A stretch of DNA of 16,567 bases from Deltaproteobacteria bacterium. GTDB taxonomy: Bacteria; Myxococcota_A; UBA796. A model generated the notes under the pieces. The model had not been told where the DNA came from, did not search any database, and worked only from the letters and a program-made list of their open reading frames with translations. The translations under genes were made by a program, and so were the position numbers. Position 1 is the first letter of the stretch, and every line of letters begins with the position of its first letter. The DNA is taken from contig PALY01000154.1 of NCBI GenBank assembly GCA_002707085.1, positions 1 through 16,567 of the forward strand, given 5' to 3'. Positions 1-7,691 of this stretch are shown here, piece after piece.

Positions 1-343
1 ACTTGAGCCACTTGTAATCGAATTAATTGAAAAGAACCTTTCTATTTATTTTACCAACCAACTATCGTGAAGTGTTGCAGTAGTGTAGACGGTACGATTT
101 ATTTCATCTAATGGCACAAAGAGCTAGACTACCCAGAATGGTGCGGGCGCTCTCTTTTGTTATTCAATGGTGGCCTAGGACGTGATAATTATCCCGGTCC
201 CGTTACGGAAATTATTGACGGTCTGATCACACTAATCTTCATTTTAACCGAGAAATTGTGGAGTATCGAATCCTCATCCCGACCACGTGACGCATTAGCT
301 CTCACGCAGTAGACTGAGAGCTTCTTTCCAAGAGCTTTCCATC
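1..343. other. Left-edge region with no convincing gene
   Basis: I see no coding region here beyond short open stretches. Positions 2-70 in frame 2 could be the last 22 codons of a truncated plus-strand gene, but nothing identifies it. The only clear structure is the inverted repeat at 297-322, just upstream of the serine hydrolase. Confidence 0.5.
297..322. repeat. Inverted repeat (8-bp arms, 10-nt loop) upstream of the serine hydrolase
   Basis: AGCTCTCA at 297-304 is perfectly complementary to TGAGAGCT at 315-322. It ends 21 bases before the ATG at 344. It could be a stem-loop in the leader, an operator, or the end of an upstream transcript. The stretch after it (TCTTTCC) is too short and mixed for a standard intrinsic terminator. 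The palindrome is seen directly; the role is unknown. Confidence 0.5.
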
Positions 344-1585
344 ATGAAGCGCAATCTGTTAGTCGTTCTCATTTTGTCTTCAAACATTCTACTCGCCCGC
401 GAACTACCAAGAGGAAATCCAAGCTCGGTCGGCATGTCGGCTGAACGTCTGACACGCATTACTGAGGTAGTAGAGCGACATATCGAGGAGGGTAATGTTC
501 AAGGCGCAGTCGTGGGCGTCGCCCGGCAAGGAAAGCTCGTTTATCTCGAAGCACACGGCCACGCCGATGTAGAAAAAGATATTCCTATGACCACCGGCTC
601 GTTGTTCCAGATGTGGTCCTCGACTAAGCCAGTGCTCGGCGTCGCCGCGATGATGATGATTGAGCAAGGACTGTTTAAACAAACTGACCCCGTGTCGAAA
701 TACATTCCTGAATTTGCAGGTATTCAGGTAGCGGTTCTAAAGGAACCGGCTGACGAAGACATCAGCCCGGGATACGTTTCCCGCGATGACATTCCTGAGC
801 ATCGTCTCGTTGATACTCATAGGCCACTTAGGATTAAAGATTTGTTGACGCACACCGGTGGTATTGCAGGATATGGCCTAGGAACCGCGGTGGCGAATAT
901 AGAGTTAGACTGGAGTGAGAACGAAACGCTTGCGAGTGTGATTCCGAAATACGCGGTCGGGCCGCTGGATTTTCAGCCGGGGACTCGCTGGGCTTATAGT
1001 CCGACCATCGGATTAGATATTATAGCTCGCATCATCGAGATCGTTTCCGGCGTACCTTTCAATGAATTCGTACACAAGAACATATTGCGGCCTCTCGATA
1101 TGAAAGACACCTACTGGAATTTGCCTGAGGATAGACAAAACCGACAGGTAGTACCGCACCACATCAAAAGTGATATTTCATTTGAGCCGACGACCTATTT
1201 TAGTGGGTCATGGGGCCTGAAGAGCACGGCGCGCGACTACCTTCGTTTTGAACAGATGCTGTTAAACGGCGGGGTCCTATTTGGTAATAGACTCCTTGGC
1301 CCAAGATCAGTCGAATCAATGGCAAGTAATCATATTGGTAATCTCTACAATCCTAAAGGGTCAACCCCGGGAATGGGATTTGGTTTTACGGTAGCGGTGA
1401 CACTTAATCCTATCGCAGCACAGAGCGCTAGAAGTGCCGGAGCGTTTGGCTGGCTAGGCGCAATGGGCACAACAACATGGACTGACCCCAAAGAAGAACT
1501 CGTTGCTGTCATTATGATTCAGCAGATGTCGATGGAGTTGCATCACGATGTTGCTAATGCGATTCGGCAAGCGATTGTTGACTGA
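344..1585 (+). CDS. Secreted serine hydrolase, beta-lactamase/class C-like esterase family
   Basis: The 413-residue product belongs to the SXXK serine hydrolases (beta-lactamase, PF00144 type), which includes EstB-like esterases and D-aminopeptidases. It opens with a signal peptide: a KR pair, then a hydrophobic run to about residue 18 ending LLA. It is therefore probably periplasmic, exported or lipid-exposed. The nucleophile motif is S92-S93-T94-K95, and the general-base tyrosine is probably Y218 in WAYSP. The third motif region is GWLGAMGT at 369-376. Motif order and length match EstB-like enzymes rather than true AmpC beta-lactamases, because the middle motif is YSP rather than YXN. The likely chemistry is hydrolysis of an ester or amide of unknown identity. 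The Shine-Dalgarno is weak (AAGAG about 10 bases upstream). The gene stands alone, with about 500 bases before the next one, so a link to the CoA operon is not shown. Confidence 0.9.
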   Translation: MKRNLLVVLILSSNILLARELPRGNPSSVGMSAERLTRITEVVERHIEEGNVQGAVVGVARQGKLVYLEAHGHADVEKDIPMTTGSLFQMWSSTKPVLGVAAMMMIEQGLFKQTDPVSKYIPEFAGIQVAVLKEPADEDISPGYVSRDDIPEHRLVDTHRPLRIKDLLTHTGGIAGYGLGTAVANIELDWSENETLASVIPKYAVGPLDFQPGTRWAYSPTIGLDIIARIIEIVSGVPFNEFVHKNILRPLDMKDTYWNLPEDRQNRQVVPHHIKSDISFEPTTYFSGSWGLKSTARDYLRFEQMLLNGGVLFGNRLLGPRSVESMASNHIGNLYNPKGSTPGMGFGFTVAVTLNPIAAQSARSAGAFGWLGAMGTTTWTDPKEELVAVIMIQQMSMELHHDVANAIRQAIVD

Positions 1586-2086
1586 GTCCCGCAAGCCACT
1601 AGCGGCTGGACCATAGGCCTCCAGCTTAGCCTCACCATGTTTACCCGGTACGAGTTATATTTCTTGCGAATCCAGACCAAAATTGGTTGTTAGTTCCACT
1701 CTGATTTCTAGTATTGGACTGCTTACTAACTAGTTGGACAAGAACATCCGTCGAGACCCGATATCCAACGCTAGAGCATGGACACTCGTAATGAAATTGT
1801 CTCCTTCATCCATAAAATGGCCATTCATCTAAGACAACGGCATACAAGCATACTAGGTTGAATCTGAGATGCATAAAGCGGGAGCCTCTCATCACTTCGA
1901 ATTCCACAGTACGGGCTACCTTTGCAGCGCCGATCTACCTGTGATTCATATTTCAACCCTCGAAGGTATACGAGAATCAAAGTGGATGTATTGAAGCACG
2001 TGAGTCTTGCCTAGTATGTACGTATAATGCCCAACTTAGAGGAAAACCTCTTAATATCGAGATAGTTAATTAGAAGGAATAACCAG
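1586..2086. other. Long intergenic stretch
   Basis: About 500 bases with no gene I can support. A weak stem (GCTGGA at 1605-1610 with TCCAGC at 1620-1625) lies 20 bases after the hydrolase stop but has no T-tract. Two short plus-strand open frames (27 codons from about 1778, 41 codons from 1869) lack ribosome-binding sites. The right end carries the promoter-like element described separately. Confidence 0.5.
2023..2028 (+). promoter_or_regulatory. Candidate -10 box for the 2087-5282 operon
   Basis: A perfect TATAAT lies 59 bases before the ATG of the small protein. No good -35 hexamer sits at 16-18 bases, so activation by a regulator would be expected if this is the promoter. A small AGAGG-AAAA-CCTCT hairpin (2038-2051) lies between it and the ribosome-binding site. 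Confidence 0.4.
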
Positions 2087-2377
2087 ATGTTAAAACCCGG
2101 GTTGCGACTTAAAAGCGCCGTCTGCGAAGCAGAAATTATGGTCATCAAAGCTAACGATGGAGATGACCTCACCTGTGGTGGCGTTGCCATGGCTGAAGCA
2201 CCAGAGTCAGCGGATGCCAACCCAGACCAGATGAATGGCTGCGTCATTGGTAAACGCTACGTTAACGAAGCTGAAACCGTTGAAGTCCTGTGCGTAAAAA
2301 GTGGTGACGGCTCTATTTACTACAATGGTGACGAATTGATGACGAAGGACACCAAGAAGCTACCCTCCTCTGACTAA
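2087..2377 (+). CDS. Small four-cysteine protein, coupled to an acyl-CoA synthetase
   Basis: A 96-residue acidic, soluble-looking protein with no signal peptide or membrane segment. Its four cysteines are C13 (SAVCEAE), C30 (LTCGG), C52 (NGCVIG) and C69 (VLCVK). They fall as two spaced pairs in short beta-rich segments, which suggests a small metal-binding (zinc-ribbon or rubredoxin-like) fold, though no CXXC knuckle is present. The ribosome-binding site AAGGA lies 8 bases upstream, which supports the start. The stop codon ends 3 bases before the synthetase ATG, so the two are almost certainly co-translated. I have an impression that similar short proteins sit beside acyl-CoA ligases elsewhere, but I cannot name a family. 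A role as partner or carrier for the ligase is inference. Confidence 0.8.
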   Translation: MLKPGLRLKSAVCEAEIMVIKANDGDDLTCGGVAMAEAPESADANPDQMNGCVIGKRYVNEAETVEVLCVKSGDGSIYYNGDELMTKDTKKLPSSD

Positions 2378-2380
2378 CTT

Positions 2381-3883
2381 ATGAATATTGCCCTTTTCCT
2401 GCAGATGGCGGCGGAAGCCTGCGGTGATCGCTGTGCGCTGGCCCATGATGGAACCCACTATACCTACGCGGAACTCTATGAGGCCGCCAAACGCGCCGCC
2501 TGTAGATTCTCAAAAGTCCAGTGTGAATACGTAACGCTAATTGATGAGTCGAGCCCCGCTGTGCCAATTGCCCTTATGGGCGCCGCCATGGCTGGCGTCC
2601 CCTATGTTCCCATTAACTACAGATTAAGTGAAGAACAAATCATCCCGCTGCTGGAAAGAATTGATCCTGCCTACCTGATCCTCGGGCCAAAGGAGAGTGA
2701 TCACTCTCCGGATCACTGGGTAACGCAATCGACCAGTGAGTTCATGAATGACGTGTTTAGCGACGATGAAATGGAGGTTTCCTGGAACGAAGACCCTTCG
2801 GCAGTAGCTGTGCAGCTATTCACCAGCGGCACTACGGGTACCCCTAAGGCAGCGATCCTAAGACATGAACATCTAGTGTCCTATATACTCGGATCGGTAG
2901 AGTTCATGGGCGCGCACGAGGAGGAAGCTACATTAGTTTCTGTGCCTCCTTATCATATCGCCGGTATTTCGGCGGTCATGAGTTCCATATATGCCTGCCG
3001 GAAAATTGTGCAATTACCCACTTTCAACCCTTTCGAGTGGTTGAGCCTGTGCGCACAGGAAAGTGTAACTAGTGCTTTTGTTGTTCCGACCATGTTAACT
3101 CGCATTATTGACGAACTCGAAGCATCAGACATTGAACTCTCAAGCATAAGTTCTTTGCAGTCTATCGCTTACGGTGGCGGCAAGATGCCAGTGCCTGTAA
3201 TCGAGCAAGCGCTGAAATTATTCCCGAACGTCAATTTTACCAATGCCTATGGCCTCACTGAGACCAGTTCGACTATTACATTGCTGGGTCCCGAAGATCA
3301 TCGAACCGCAGCTGATAACGATGATGTTGCAGTGCATGCACGACTCGGCTCTGTCGGTAAGCCACTGCCATCACTCGAACTTGAAATCCGTGACGAGCAT
3401 GGAGAACCCCTCGGTCCCTGGGATGCTGGCGAAATATACGTTCGCGGCCCACAGGTCTCTGGCGAATACGATGGCCGCAGTGCGCTCGATGATGACGGCT
3501 GGTTTCCCACCCGTGACGCGGGTTACCTAGATGATCATGGCTACCTGTATCTTTCCGGCCGCGCCGACGATGTGATCGTGCGAGGTGGCGAGAACATGTC
3601 GCCTGGTGAAATAGAAGACCTATTGCACAGGCATCCAGCAATCACTGATGCCGCGGCCGTTGGAATGCCATCTGAAGAATGGGGAGAGGTCGTAGCGCTG
3701 GCGATTGTTAAGACGGAAGGCCAAGAGATCACAGAACAAGAGATTTGCGATCATATTCGTGAACACCTGCGTTCTTCCCGTGTACCCGAGGTTGTGCATT
3801 TCACTCCCGAGCTACCCTATAACGAAACCGGGAAACTCCTTAGGCGGGTCGTGAGCGAGTGGTTCCGGATCAAGGATGACTAA
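2381..3883 (+). CDS. Acyl-CoA synthetase (ANL superfamily AMP-dependent ligase)
   Basis: This 500-residue cytoplasmic enzyme should activate a carboxylic acid with ATP to an acyl-AMP and then the CoA thioester. All core ANL motifs are visible. The phosphate loop is T148-S-G-T-T-G-T-P-K156. The A5 motif is N288-A-Y-G-L-T-E-T. The ribose-binding aspartate is D379, in the segment GWFPTRDAGYLDD. The hinge and RGGENMSPGEIE region follow, and the catalytic lysine is K485 in NETGK. Length is typical of medium-chain or aromatic acyl-CoA ligases of the FadD/MenE/CaiC grade; the acid cannot be deduced. No good Shine-Dalgarno precedes the ATG, which lies 3 bases after the preceding stop, consistent with coupled translation. 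The 3' end overlaps the amidohydrolase start by 8 bases. It is the obvious entry step for the CoA pathway encoded around it. Confidence 0.95.
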   Translation: MNIALFLQMAAEACGDRCALAHDGTHYTYAELYEAAKRAACRFSKVQCEYVTLIDESSPAVPIALMGAAMAGVPYVPINYRLSEEQIIPLLERIDPAYLILGPKESDHSPDHWVTQSTSEFMNDVFSDDEMEVSWNEDPSAVAVQLFTSGTTGTPKAAILRHEHLVSYILGSVEFMGAHEEEATLVSVPPYHIAGISAVMSSIYACRKIVQLPTFNPFEWLSLCAQESVTSAFVVPTMLTRIIDELEASDIELSSISSLQSIAYGGGKMPVPVIEQALKLFPNVNFTNAYGLTETSSTITLLGPEDHRTAADNDDVAVHARLGSVGKPLPSLELEIRDEHGEPLGPWDAGEIYVRGPQVSGEYDGRSALDDDGWFPTRDAGYLDDHGYLYLSGRADDVIVRGGENMSPGEIEDLLHRHPAITDAAAVGMPSEEWGEVVALAIVKTEGQEITEQEICDHIREHLRSSRVPEVVHFTPELPYNETGKLLRRVVSEWFRIKDD

Positions 3884-5282
3884 CCAGTCACTTCTAATAA
3901 GTAATGCGGAACTGCTTTCAAAGCCTGGCAGGCGAAACGACATTTCAATCTCGAACGGTACCATTACCAAAATTGGTGAATTAACACCCAGTGGCTCTGA
4001 AGTGACAATTGATGCAAAGGGTGGACTCCTTATACCTGGCCTTAATGACCATCACGTGCACCTCATTTCCTACGCCGCGTCACTTGCTTCAGTGCAATGT
4101 GGGCCGCCAATAACATCTCCAGAAACTCTTGCAGAAGCATTAAACAGCCAAACAGGAACTTACTGGCTGCGCGGCATTGGTTTCCACGAGAGCGTCCATC
4201 CCAATCTGGACCGTCAATGGCTGGACGAAAACGGTCCCAATCGACCAATCAGAATTCAACATCGCTCCGGTAGGCTGTGGATCCTAAACAGTCAAGGTCT
4301 GGCACTTATACAGGAAGGAGCAGCTGGGCTTAGATTTCACGAACGCGCGCGTCTTAACAGTGACGACGGTCGGCTCTACGACGTGGATGAACTGCTCGGG
4401 TTGCTTACCAGACAACAGTCACCACCCGTCGATGTTGCCAGCGAAAACCTCGCGAGATTCGGTATCACTGGCATCAATGACATGACACCCTCTAATGACT
4501 CCAACACTTGGCAATGGTTCGCAGAACTGCAATCGTCAGGTTCACTACGCCAAAAAGTCAGAATGTCCGGCCGTCCAGAGTTAACCGAGTCTGCACATGC
4601 AGGCGCTCAGCTAACTATGGGCGAAACCAAAGTACACTTGCACGATTCGTCCCTACCAGACTTCTCGGAACTGGTTAAAACCATCGATAACAGCCACCGC
4701 ATTAATCGGACCATTGCAGTACATTGCGTGACTGAAACCGAATTGGTATTTACCCTCTCTGCATTTCGTAGCGCCGGCACCATATCTGGCGACCGAATTG
4801 AACATGCCTCGCTGGTCCCACCCGCGTTGATCGAGCAGCTGCAGGAACTGGAACTAGGCGTCGTCACACAGCCGAATTTTATTCTCGAACGCGGCGACAG
4901 CTATTTAAGAAATATTCCGGTTGCTGAGCATCCATTCCTATACCGATGTCGATCATTGATAGATGCTCACATACCTGTCGCGTTTGGTACCGACTTACCA
5001 TTCGGTGATCCCGATCCCTGGGTATCTCTAAACGCCGCGACTAATCGCCAAACGGCGTCGGGCGATTGTCTTGGTGAAAGTGAATGCATCTCACCTGATA
5101 TCGCCCTTAAGGGTTACCTTGGTGATCTGTCACACCCGTTCGAAAGCAGATCAATCAAAGCCGGTGAACCAGCCGACTGCTGTTTACTCGATGCACCATG
5201 GGAAGTGCTTAAAGATGACTTGCGTAGCAGCCACGTCGCTCTGACAACGCGAGATGGGGAGGTCATCTATAGCCGCAACTAG
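3876..5282 (+). CDS. Amidohydrolase (YtcJ-like, amidohydrolase superfamily)
   Basis: A 468-residue metal-dependent hydrolase with the amidohydrolase composite beta-sandwich and TIM-barrel layout. The N-terminal ISNAELL and DAKGGLLIPGLNDHH segments are standard. Metal ligands can be placed at H60 and H62 (DHHVH), H283 (VHCVTE), H310 (DRIEHAS) and the catalytic D373 (FGTDLPF). K252 (TKVHLHD) is a candidate carboxylated bridging lysine. There is no signal peptide, so it is cytoplasmic. Family members hydrolyse C-N bonds of amides, cyclic ureas or carbamates. The substrate is not readable, but operon membership suggests it releases or processes the acid activated by the preceding ligase, or an N-acylated intermediate. 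The ATG at 3876 lies inside the end of the ligase gene (8-base overlap). The stop shares a CTAG with the stop of the opposing crotonase gene. Confidence 0.88.
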   Translation: MTNQSLLISNAELLSKPGRRNDISISNGTITKIGELTPSGSEVTIDAKGGLLIPGLNDHHVHLISYAASLASVQCGPPITSPETLAEALNSQTGTYWLRGIGFHESVHPNLDRQWLDENGPNRPIRIQHRSGRLWILNSQGLALIQEGAAGLRFHERARLNSDDGRLYDVDELLGLLTRQQSPPVDVASENLARFGITGINDMTPSNDSNTWQWFAELQSSGSLRQKVRMSGRPELTESAHAGAQLTMGETKVHLHDSSLPDFSELVKTIDNSHRINRTIAVHCVTETELVFTLSAFRSAGTISGDRIEHASLVPPALIEQLQELELGVVTQPNFILERGDSYLRNIPVAEHPFLYRCRSLIDAHIPVAFGTDLPFGDPDPWVSLNAATNRQTASGDCLGESECISPDIALKGYLGDLSHPFESRSIKAGEPADCCLLDAPWEVLKDDLRSSHVALTTRDGEVIYSRN

Positions 5283-6265
5283 TCAACAATCTCGTCAATT
5301 AACCCCCACATTAGTGCATCCTGCGCTGATAGTTTCTTACCACTAATCGCAAGCAGGTTTGCTCTATGTCGGCCGACTCGTCTTGAAACACTCACACACC
5401 CCCCTGCGCCAGGTATGAGGCCCATGGCGACTTCGGGAAGTTGAAAGAATGCATCCGACGTCGCAGTAACGTGCTCTGCAAAAGCAGACATTTCAATACC
5501 GGCCCCTATACATGCGCCATGAACGTTGAAAGTATACTTATCAGCATGGGGTGCAAGGTATTGGGCTGGCATCCTAAGTTGTCGAATTCGGTGCGCCTCT
5601 GCAAGGTCGACGGCGTCCCCAAATTCAGTGAGATCGCCACCTGCGCTAAAACATGACCCGGCACCGGAAACGATAACCTGCTCAATGGAATCATCTATTG
5701 CGACCATCTTGAACGCTTCACTAAGACAATCACGCATCAGCAATGAAAGCGCGTTTCTATTTTGCGGTGTGTTTAAGGTGATTCGAAGCAGTTCCTCATC
5801 TCGCTCAAGTAATACTGGATCGGAAAGTGCAAAATCACTCCCTGGCTTCTTCGACTCTTTGTGGGTCACCAGCCAACGAGCGAACTCTTGGCCTGCCTGC
5901 AGCGTAGCGTAGCCAAGCGATTCCACAGTTAGCGCGCTGGCCACCGGCAAAGTCTCTGTCACTCGGGTCACCTGAACCAGCACTGCACTTGCCTTCGGGT
6001 ATGTATCGATGATGTCAACGATCTCTTCACAATCAGCTTCGTCATCAAACACTAAGTCCAGTCCTTCAGCCAGAGAACTCTCTTCCTGGTCAACACCAAC
6101 AGTGGGAATGGGCTGTCGCATCAACCACTGTCGAAGCACCCGAGTCTCGTCATCACTGAATGATTGATCGCGAAGATCAAGCCCCAGAACATTGCACGAG
6201 TGCGTATCCGCCACATTCGGCTCACGCGAGAGATCCCTGATTTGACTTGCGTTGAAAAGTTGCAC
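5279..6265 (-). CDS. Enoyl-CoA hydratase/isomerase (crotonase) with atypical N-terminal extension
   Basis: The 328-residue product has a crotonase core from about residue 150 to its C-terminus. Oxyanion-hole segments are SCFSAGGDLTEF (205-216) and HGACIGAG (249-256). Both hydratase glutamates appear present, E258 and E278 (LPEVAMGLIPGAGG), so hydration of a 2-enoyl-CoA is a reasonable prediction. The core stops at GLIDEIVD, without the helical C-terminal region that usually follows. Residues 78-132 before the core instead resemble that helical region (PKASAVLVQ, then ALTVESLGYATLQAGQEFARWL). The protein may be a two-domain crotonase with a reduced first domain, or permuted. The start is GTG at 6265, fixed by an excellent GGAGGTGAGG ribosome-binding site. 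It overlaps the amidohydrolase tail-to-tail by 4 bases and is divergent from the CoA-transferase at 6386. Confidence 0.88.
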   Translation of the reverse strand: MQLFNASQIRDLSREPNVADTHSCNVLGLDLRDQSFSDDETRVLRQWLMRQPIPTVGVDQEESSLAEGLDLVFDDEADCEEIVDIIDTYPKASAVLVQVTRVTETLPVASALTVESLGYATLQAGQEFARWLVTHKESKKPGSDFALSDPVLLERDEELLRITLNTPQNRNALSLLMRDCLSEAFKMVAIDDSIEQVIVSGAGSCFSAGGDLTEFGDAVDLAEAHRIRQLRMPAQYLAPHADKYTFNVHGACIGAGIEMSAFAEHVTATSDAFFQLPEVAMGLIPGAGGCVSVSRRVGRHRANLLAISGKKLSAQDALMWGLIDEIVD

Positions 6266-6385
6266 TGCCTCACCTCCAAAAGACTATTAAGAAGCAACTT
6301 ACACCATTTAATCAACCGGAATCAGATCTTCACACTGTCAGCCAATTGCTGCATTCTTAACGCTTTTCTAAATCTGGACGCTAAT
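6266..6385. promoter_or_regulatory. Divergent intergenic region between crotonase and CoA-transferase
   Basis: These 120 bases separate two divergent starts and must hold the promoters of both genes. I see no strong -35/-10 pair on either strand. The crotonase side has a near-perfect ribosome-binding site (GGAGGTGAGG before GTG at 6265); the transferase side has only a weak GGA before ATG at 6386. Confidence 0.45.
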
Positions 6386-7660
6386 ATGCCGGAACCTTTA
6401 GAAGGTATTACCGTCATCGAGATGACTATCGCTGTGCAGGGTCCTGCCGCGGCTCTCTATCTTCGAGATATGGGAGCCGAGGTAATTAGAATCGAACCAC
6501 CAATAGGTGACGGTACTCGTTACCTAAATGGACGGCAAAATGAGAGACAGGAAGGCAGCATGGGAAGTCAATTCGTTGCCGTCAATCGCGGCAAACGATC
6601 AGTCTGCCTGGACATCCACTCAGACCTAGGCTTTAAGGCAGTGATGGCGTTGCTGGAAAAAGCAGATGTATTCCTAACCAACTTTCGCGAACCAGCCCTT
6701 GAGAAAATGGGTTTTTCCTACGACGAATTGAAACAGAAATTCCCTCGACTCGTTTACGCTTCAGTCAATGGATTCGGCCCCCGGGGTCCGGACGCAAATA
6801 AAGCCATGATTGATGCAGTAGCTGCAACAAGGAGCGGGCTAATTCATCACACCGGGTATCCTGATCAAGCACCCGCAATGCCCGGCGCGATTATTTCCGA
6901 CACCGCCGGCGCGATGCAACTGGCACTGGGGATAATGACCGCCCTTGTCTCCCGGGAACGTCACGGCAAAGCACAACGCGTACAAACCAGTTCTTTGGGG
7001 TCAATGCTGTGGTTACAACAGTGGGAAATAACGCACACCGCAATGACGGATGAGAATTTACCGCGAGATGGCAATCATCATCCACTGCTCACCGGATTTT
7101 ATGGCATCTACGAAACCAAAGACGGCAGCTGGATCACATTGACTCAGGTCTTAACACAAGAAGGGTGGGATGCGCTCTGTATCTTTATGGAAGCCTTTGA
7201 TATGACATTCGACTCACGTGTTCAAACTCCTGGACAACGTTTGGGTAATGGTTTGTCGACGGAGGATTCTGCCGAGATCCGACAGTTTTTCGCAGATAGA
7301 TTTTCCTGTAAAACTATGAACGAATGGGAAGCATTTCTGAAAAACCAACCAGAGATCGTCTGGGAACGATCTCGTAGTTGGCAAGAAGTTCTTGAAGACG
7401 AACAGAATATTGCCAATGACTACCTAACCACGGTAAACGTACCTGGCGTAGGAGAGACGAAAACAGTTGGAAACGTGGTGTCGCTTAGCGAAACACCTGG
7501 AAGCGTAAAAGGTGACCCGCCTGAGTTGGGCGAAGCGAACAATGAAGTACTAGCTGACCTCGGTTTTTCCGCGGACGAGATTAGCGAGATTGAGCATACG
7601 GCGACAGAACAACGAGAAGAACGTTTAGCAATAATGCGTAGTTTGCTAGAGGACGTATAG
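6386..7660 (+). CDS. CaiB/BaiF (class III) CoA-transferase, first copy
   Basis: A 424-residue family III CoA-transferase, which moves CoA between acyl-CoA and free carboxylate through an aspartyl-CoA anhydride/thioester. The N-terminus (LEGITVIEMTIAVQGPAAALYLRDMGAEVIRIEPP) is diagnostic. The catalytic aspartate is most likely D172 in GAIISDTAGA. It is followed by the small-domain region and the C-terminal LGEANNEVLADLGFSADEI signature. I chose ATG 6386 because the family begins MxxPLEGxxVI. The open frame continues to an ATG at 6164, but that extension is antisense to the crotonase 5' end and has no family similarity. It is divergent from the crotonase and convergent on the second transferase 26 bases away. 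Donor and acceptor are unknown. It differs clearly from the 7687-8868 paralogue, so this is not a recent duplication. Confidence 0.92.
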   Translation: MPEPLEGITVIEMTIAVQGPAAALYLRDMGAEVIRIEPPIGDGTRYLNGRQNERQEGSMGSQFVAVNRGKRSVCLDIHSDLGFKAVMALLEKADVFLTNFREPALEKMGFSYDELKQKFPRLVYASVNGFGPRGPDANKAMIDAVAATRSGLIHHTGYPDQAPAMPGAIISDTAGAMQLALGIMTALVSRERHGKAQRVQTSSLGSMLWLQQWEITHTAMTDENLPRDGNHHPLLTGFYGIYETKDGSWITLTQVLTQEGWDALCIFMEAFDMTFDSRVQTPGQRLGNGLSTEDSAEIRQFFADRFSCKTMNEWEAFLKNQPEIVWERSRSWQEVLEDEQNIANDYLTTVNVPGVGETKTVGNVVSLSETPGSVKGDPPELGEANNEVLADLGFSADEISEIEHTATEQREERLAIMRSLLEDV

Positions 7661-7662
7661 AG

Positions 7663-7691
7663 AAAAAAGTTAGCAGAATATCTGCGCTAAC
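7663..7691 (-). terminator. Intrinsic terminator of the minus-strand 11434-7687 operon
   Basis: On the minus strand, GTTAGC (7691-7686) pairs with GCTAAC (7674-7669). An alternative inner pairing GCAGA/TCTGC gives a longer bulged stem. The hairpin is followed at once by six T residues (complement of A 7663-7668). The stem includes the TAG stop (7689-7687) of the second CoA-transferase. On the plus strand the hairpin has no T-tract, so it serves mainly the minus-strand genes. Confidence 0.75.

Noticed and set aside
2..70. Possible C-terminal 22 codons of a truncated plus-strand gene at the left edge
   Set aside because: Too short to separate from chance; no motif and no matching downstream signal.
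344..1585. True class C beta-lactamase (antibiotic resistance)
   Set aside because: The middle motif is YSP rather than YXN and no KTG triad is present; the layout fits EstB-like esterases, so resistance is not supported.
1869..1994. 41-codon plus-strand open frame in the long intergenic stretch
   Set aside because: No ribosome-binding site, no neighbour coupling and no recognisable protein character.
6164..6385. Upstream extension of the first CoA-transferase by 74 codons
   Set aside because: It is antisense to the crotonase 5' end and its ribosome-binding site, and the residues do not resemble the family, which starts at MPEPLEGITVIEM (6386).
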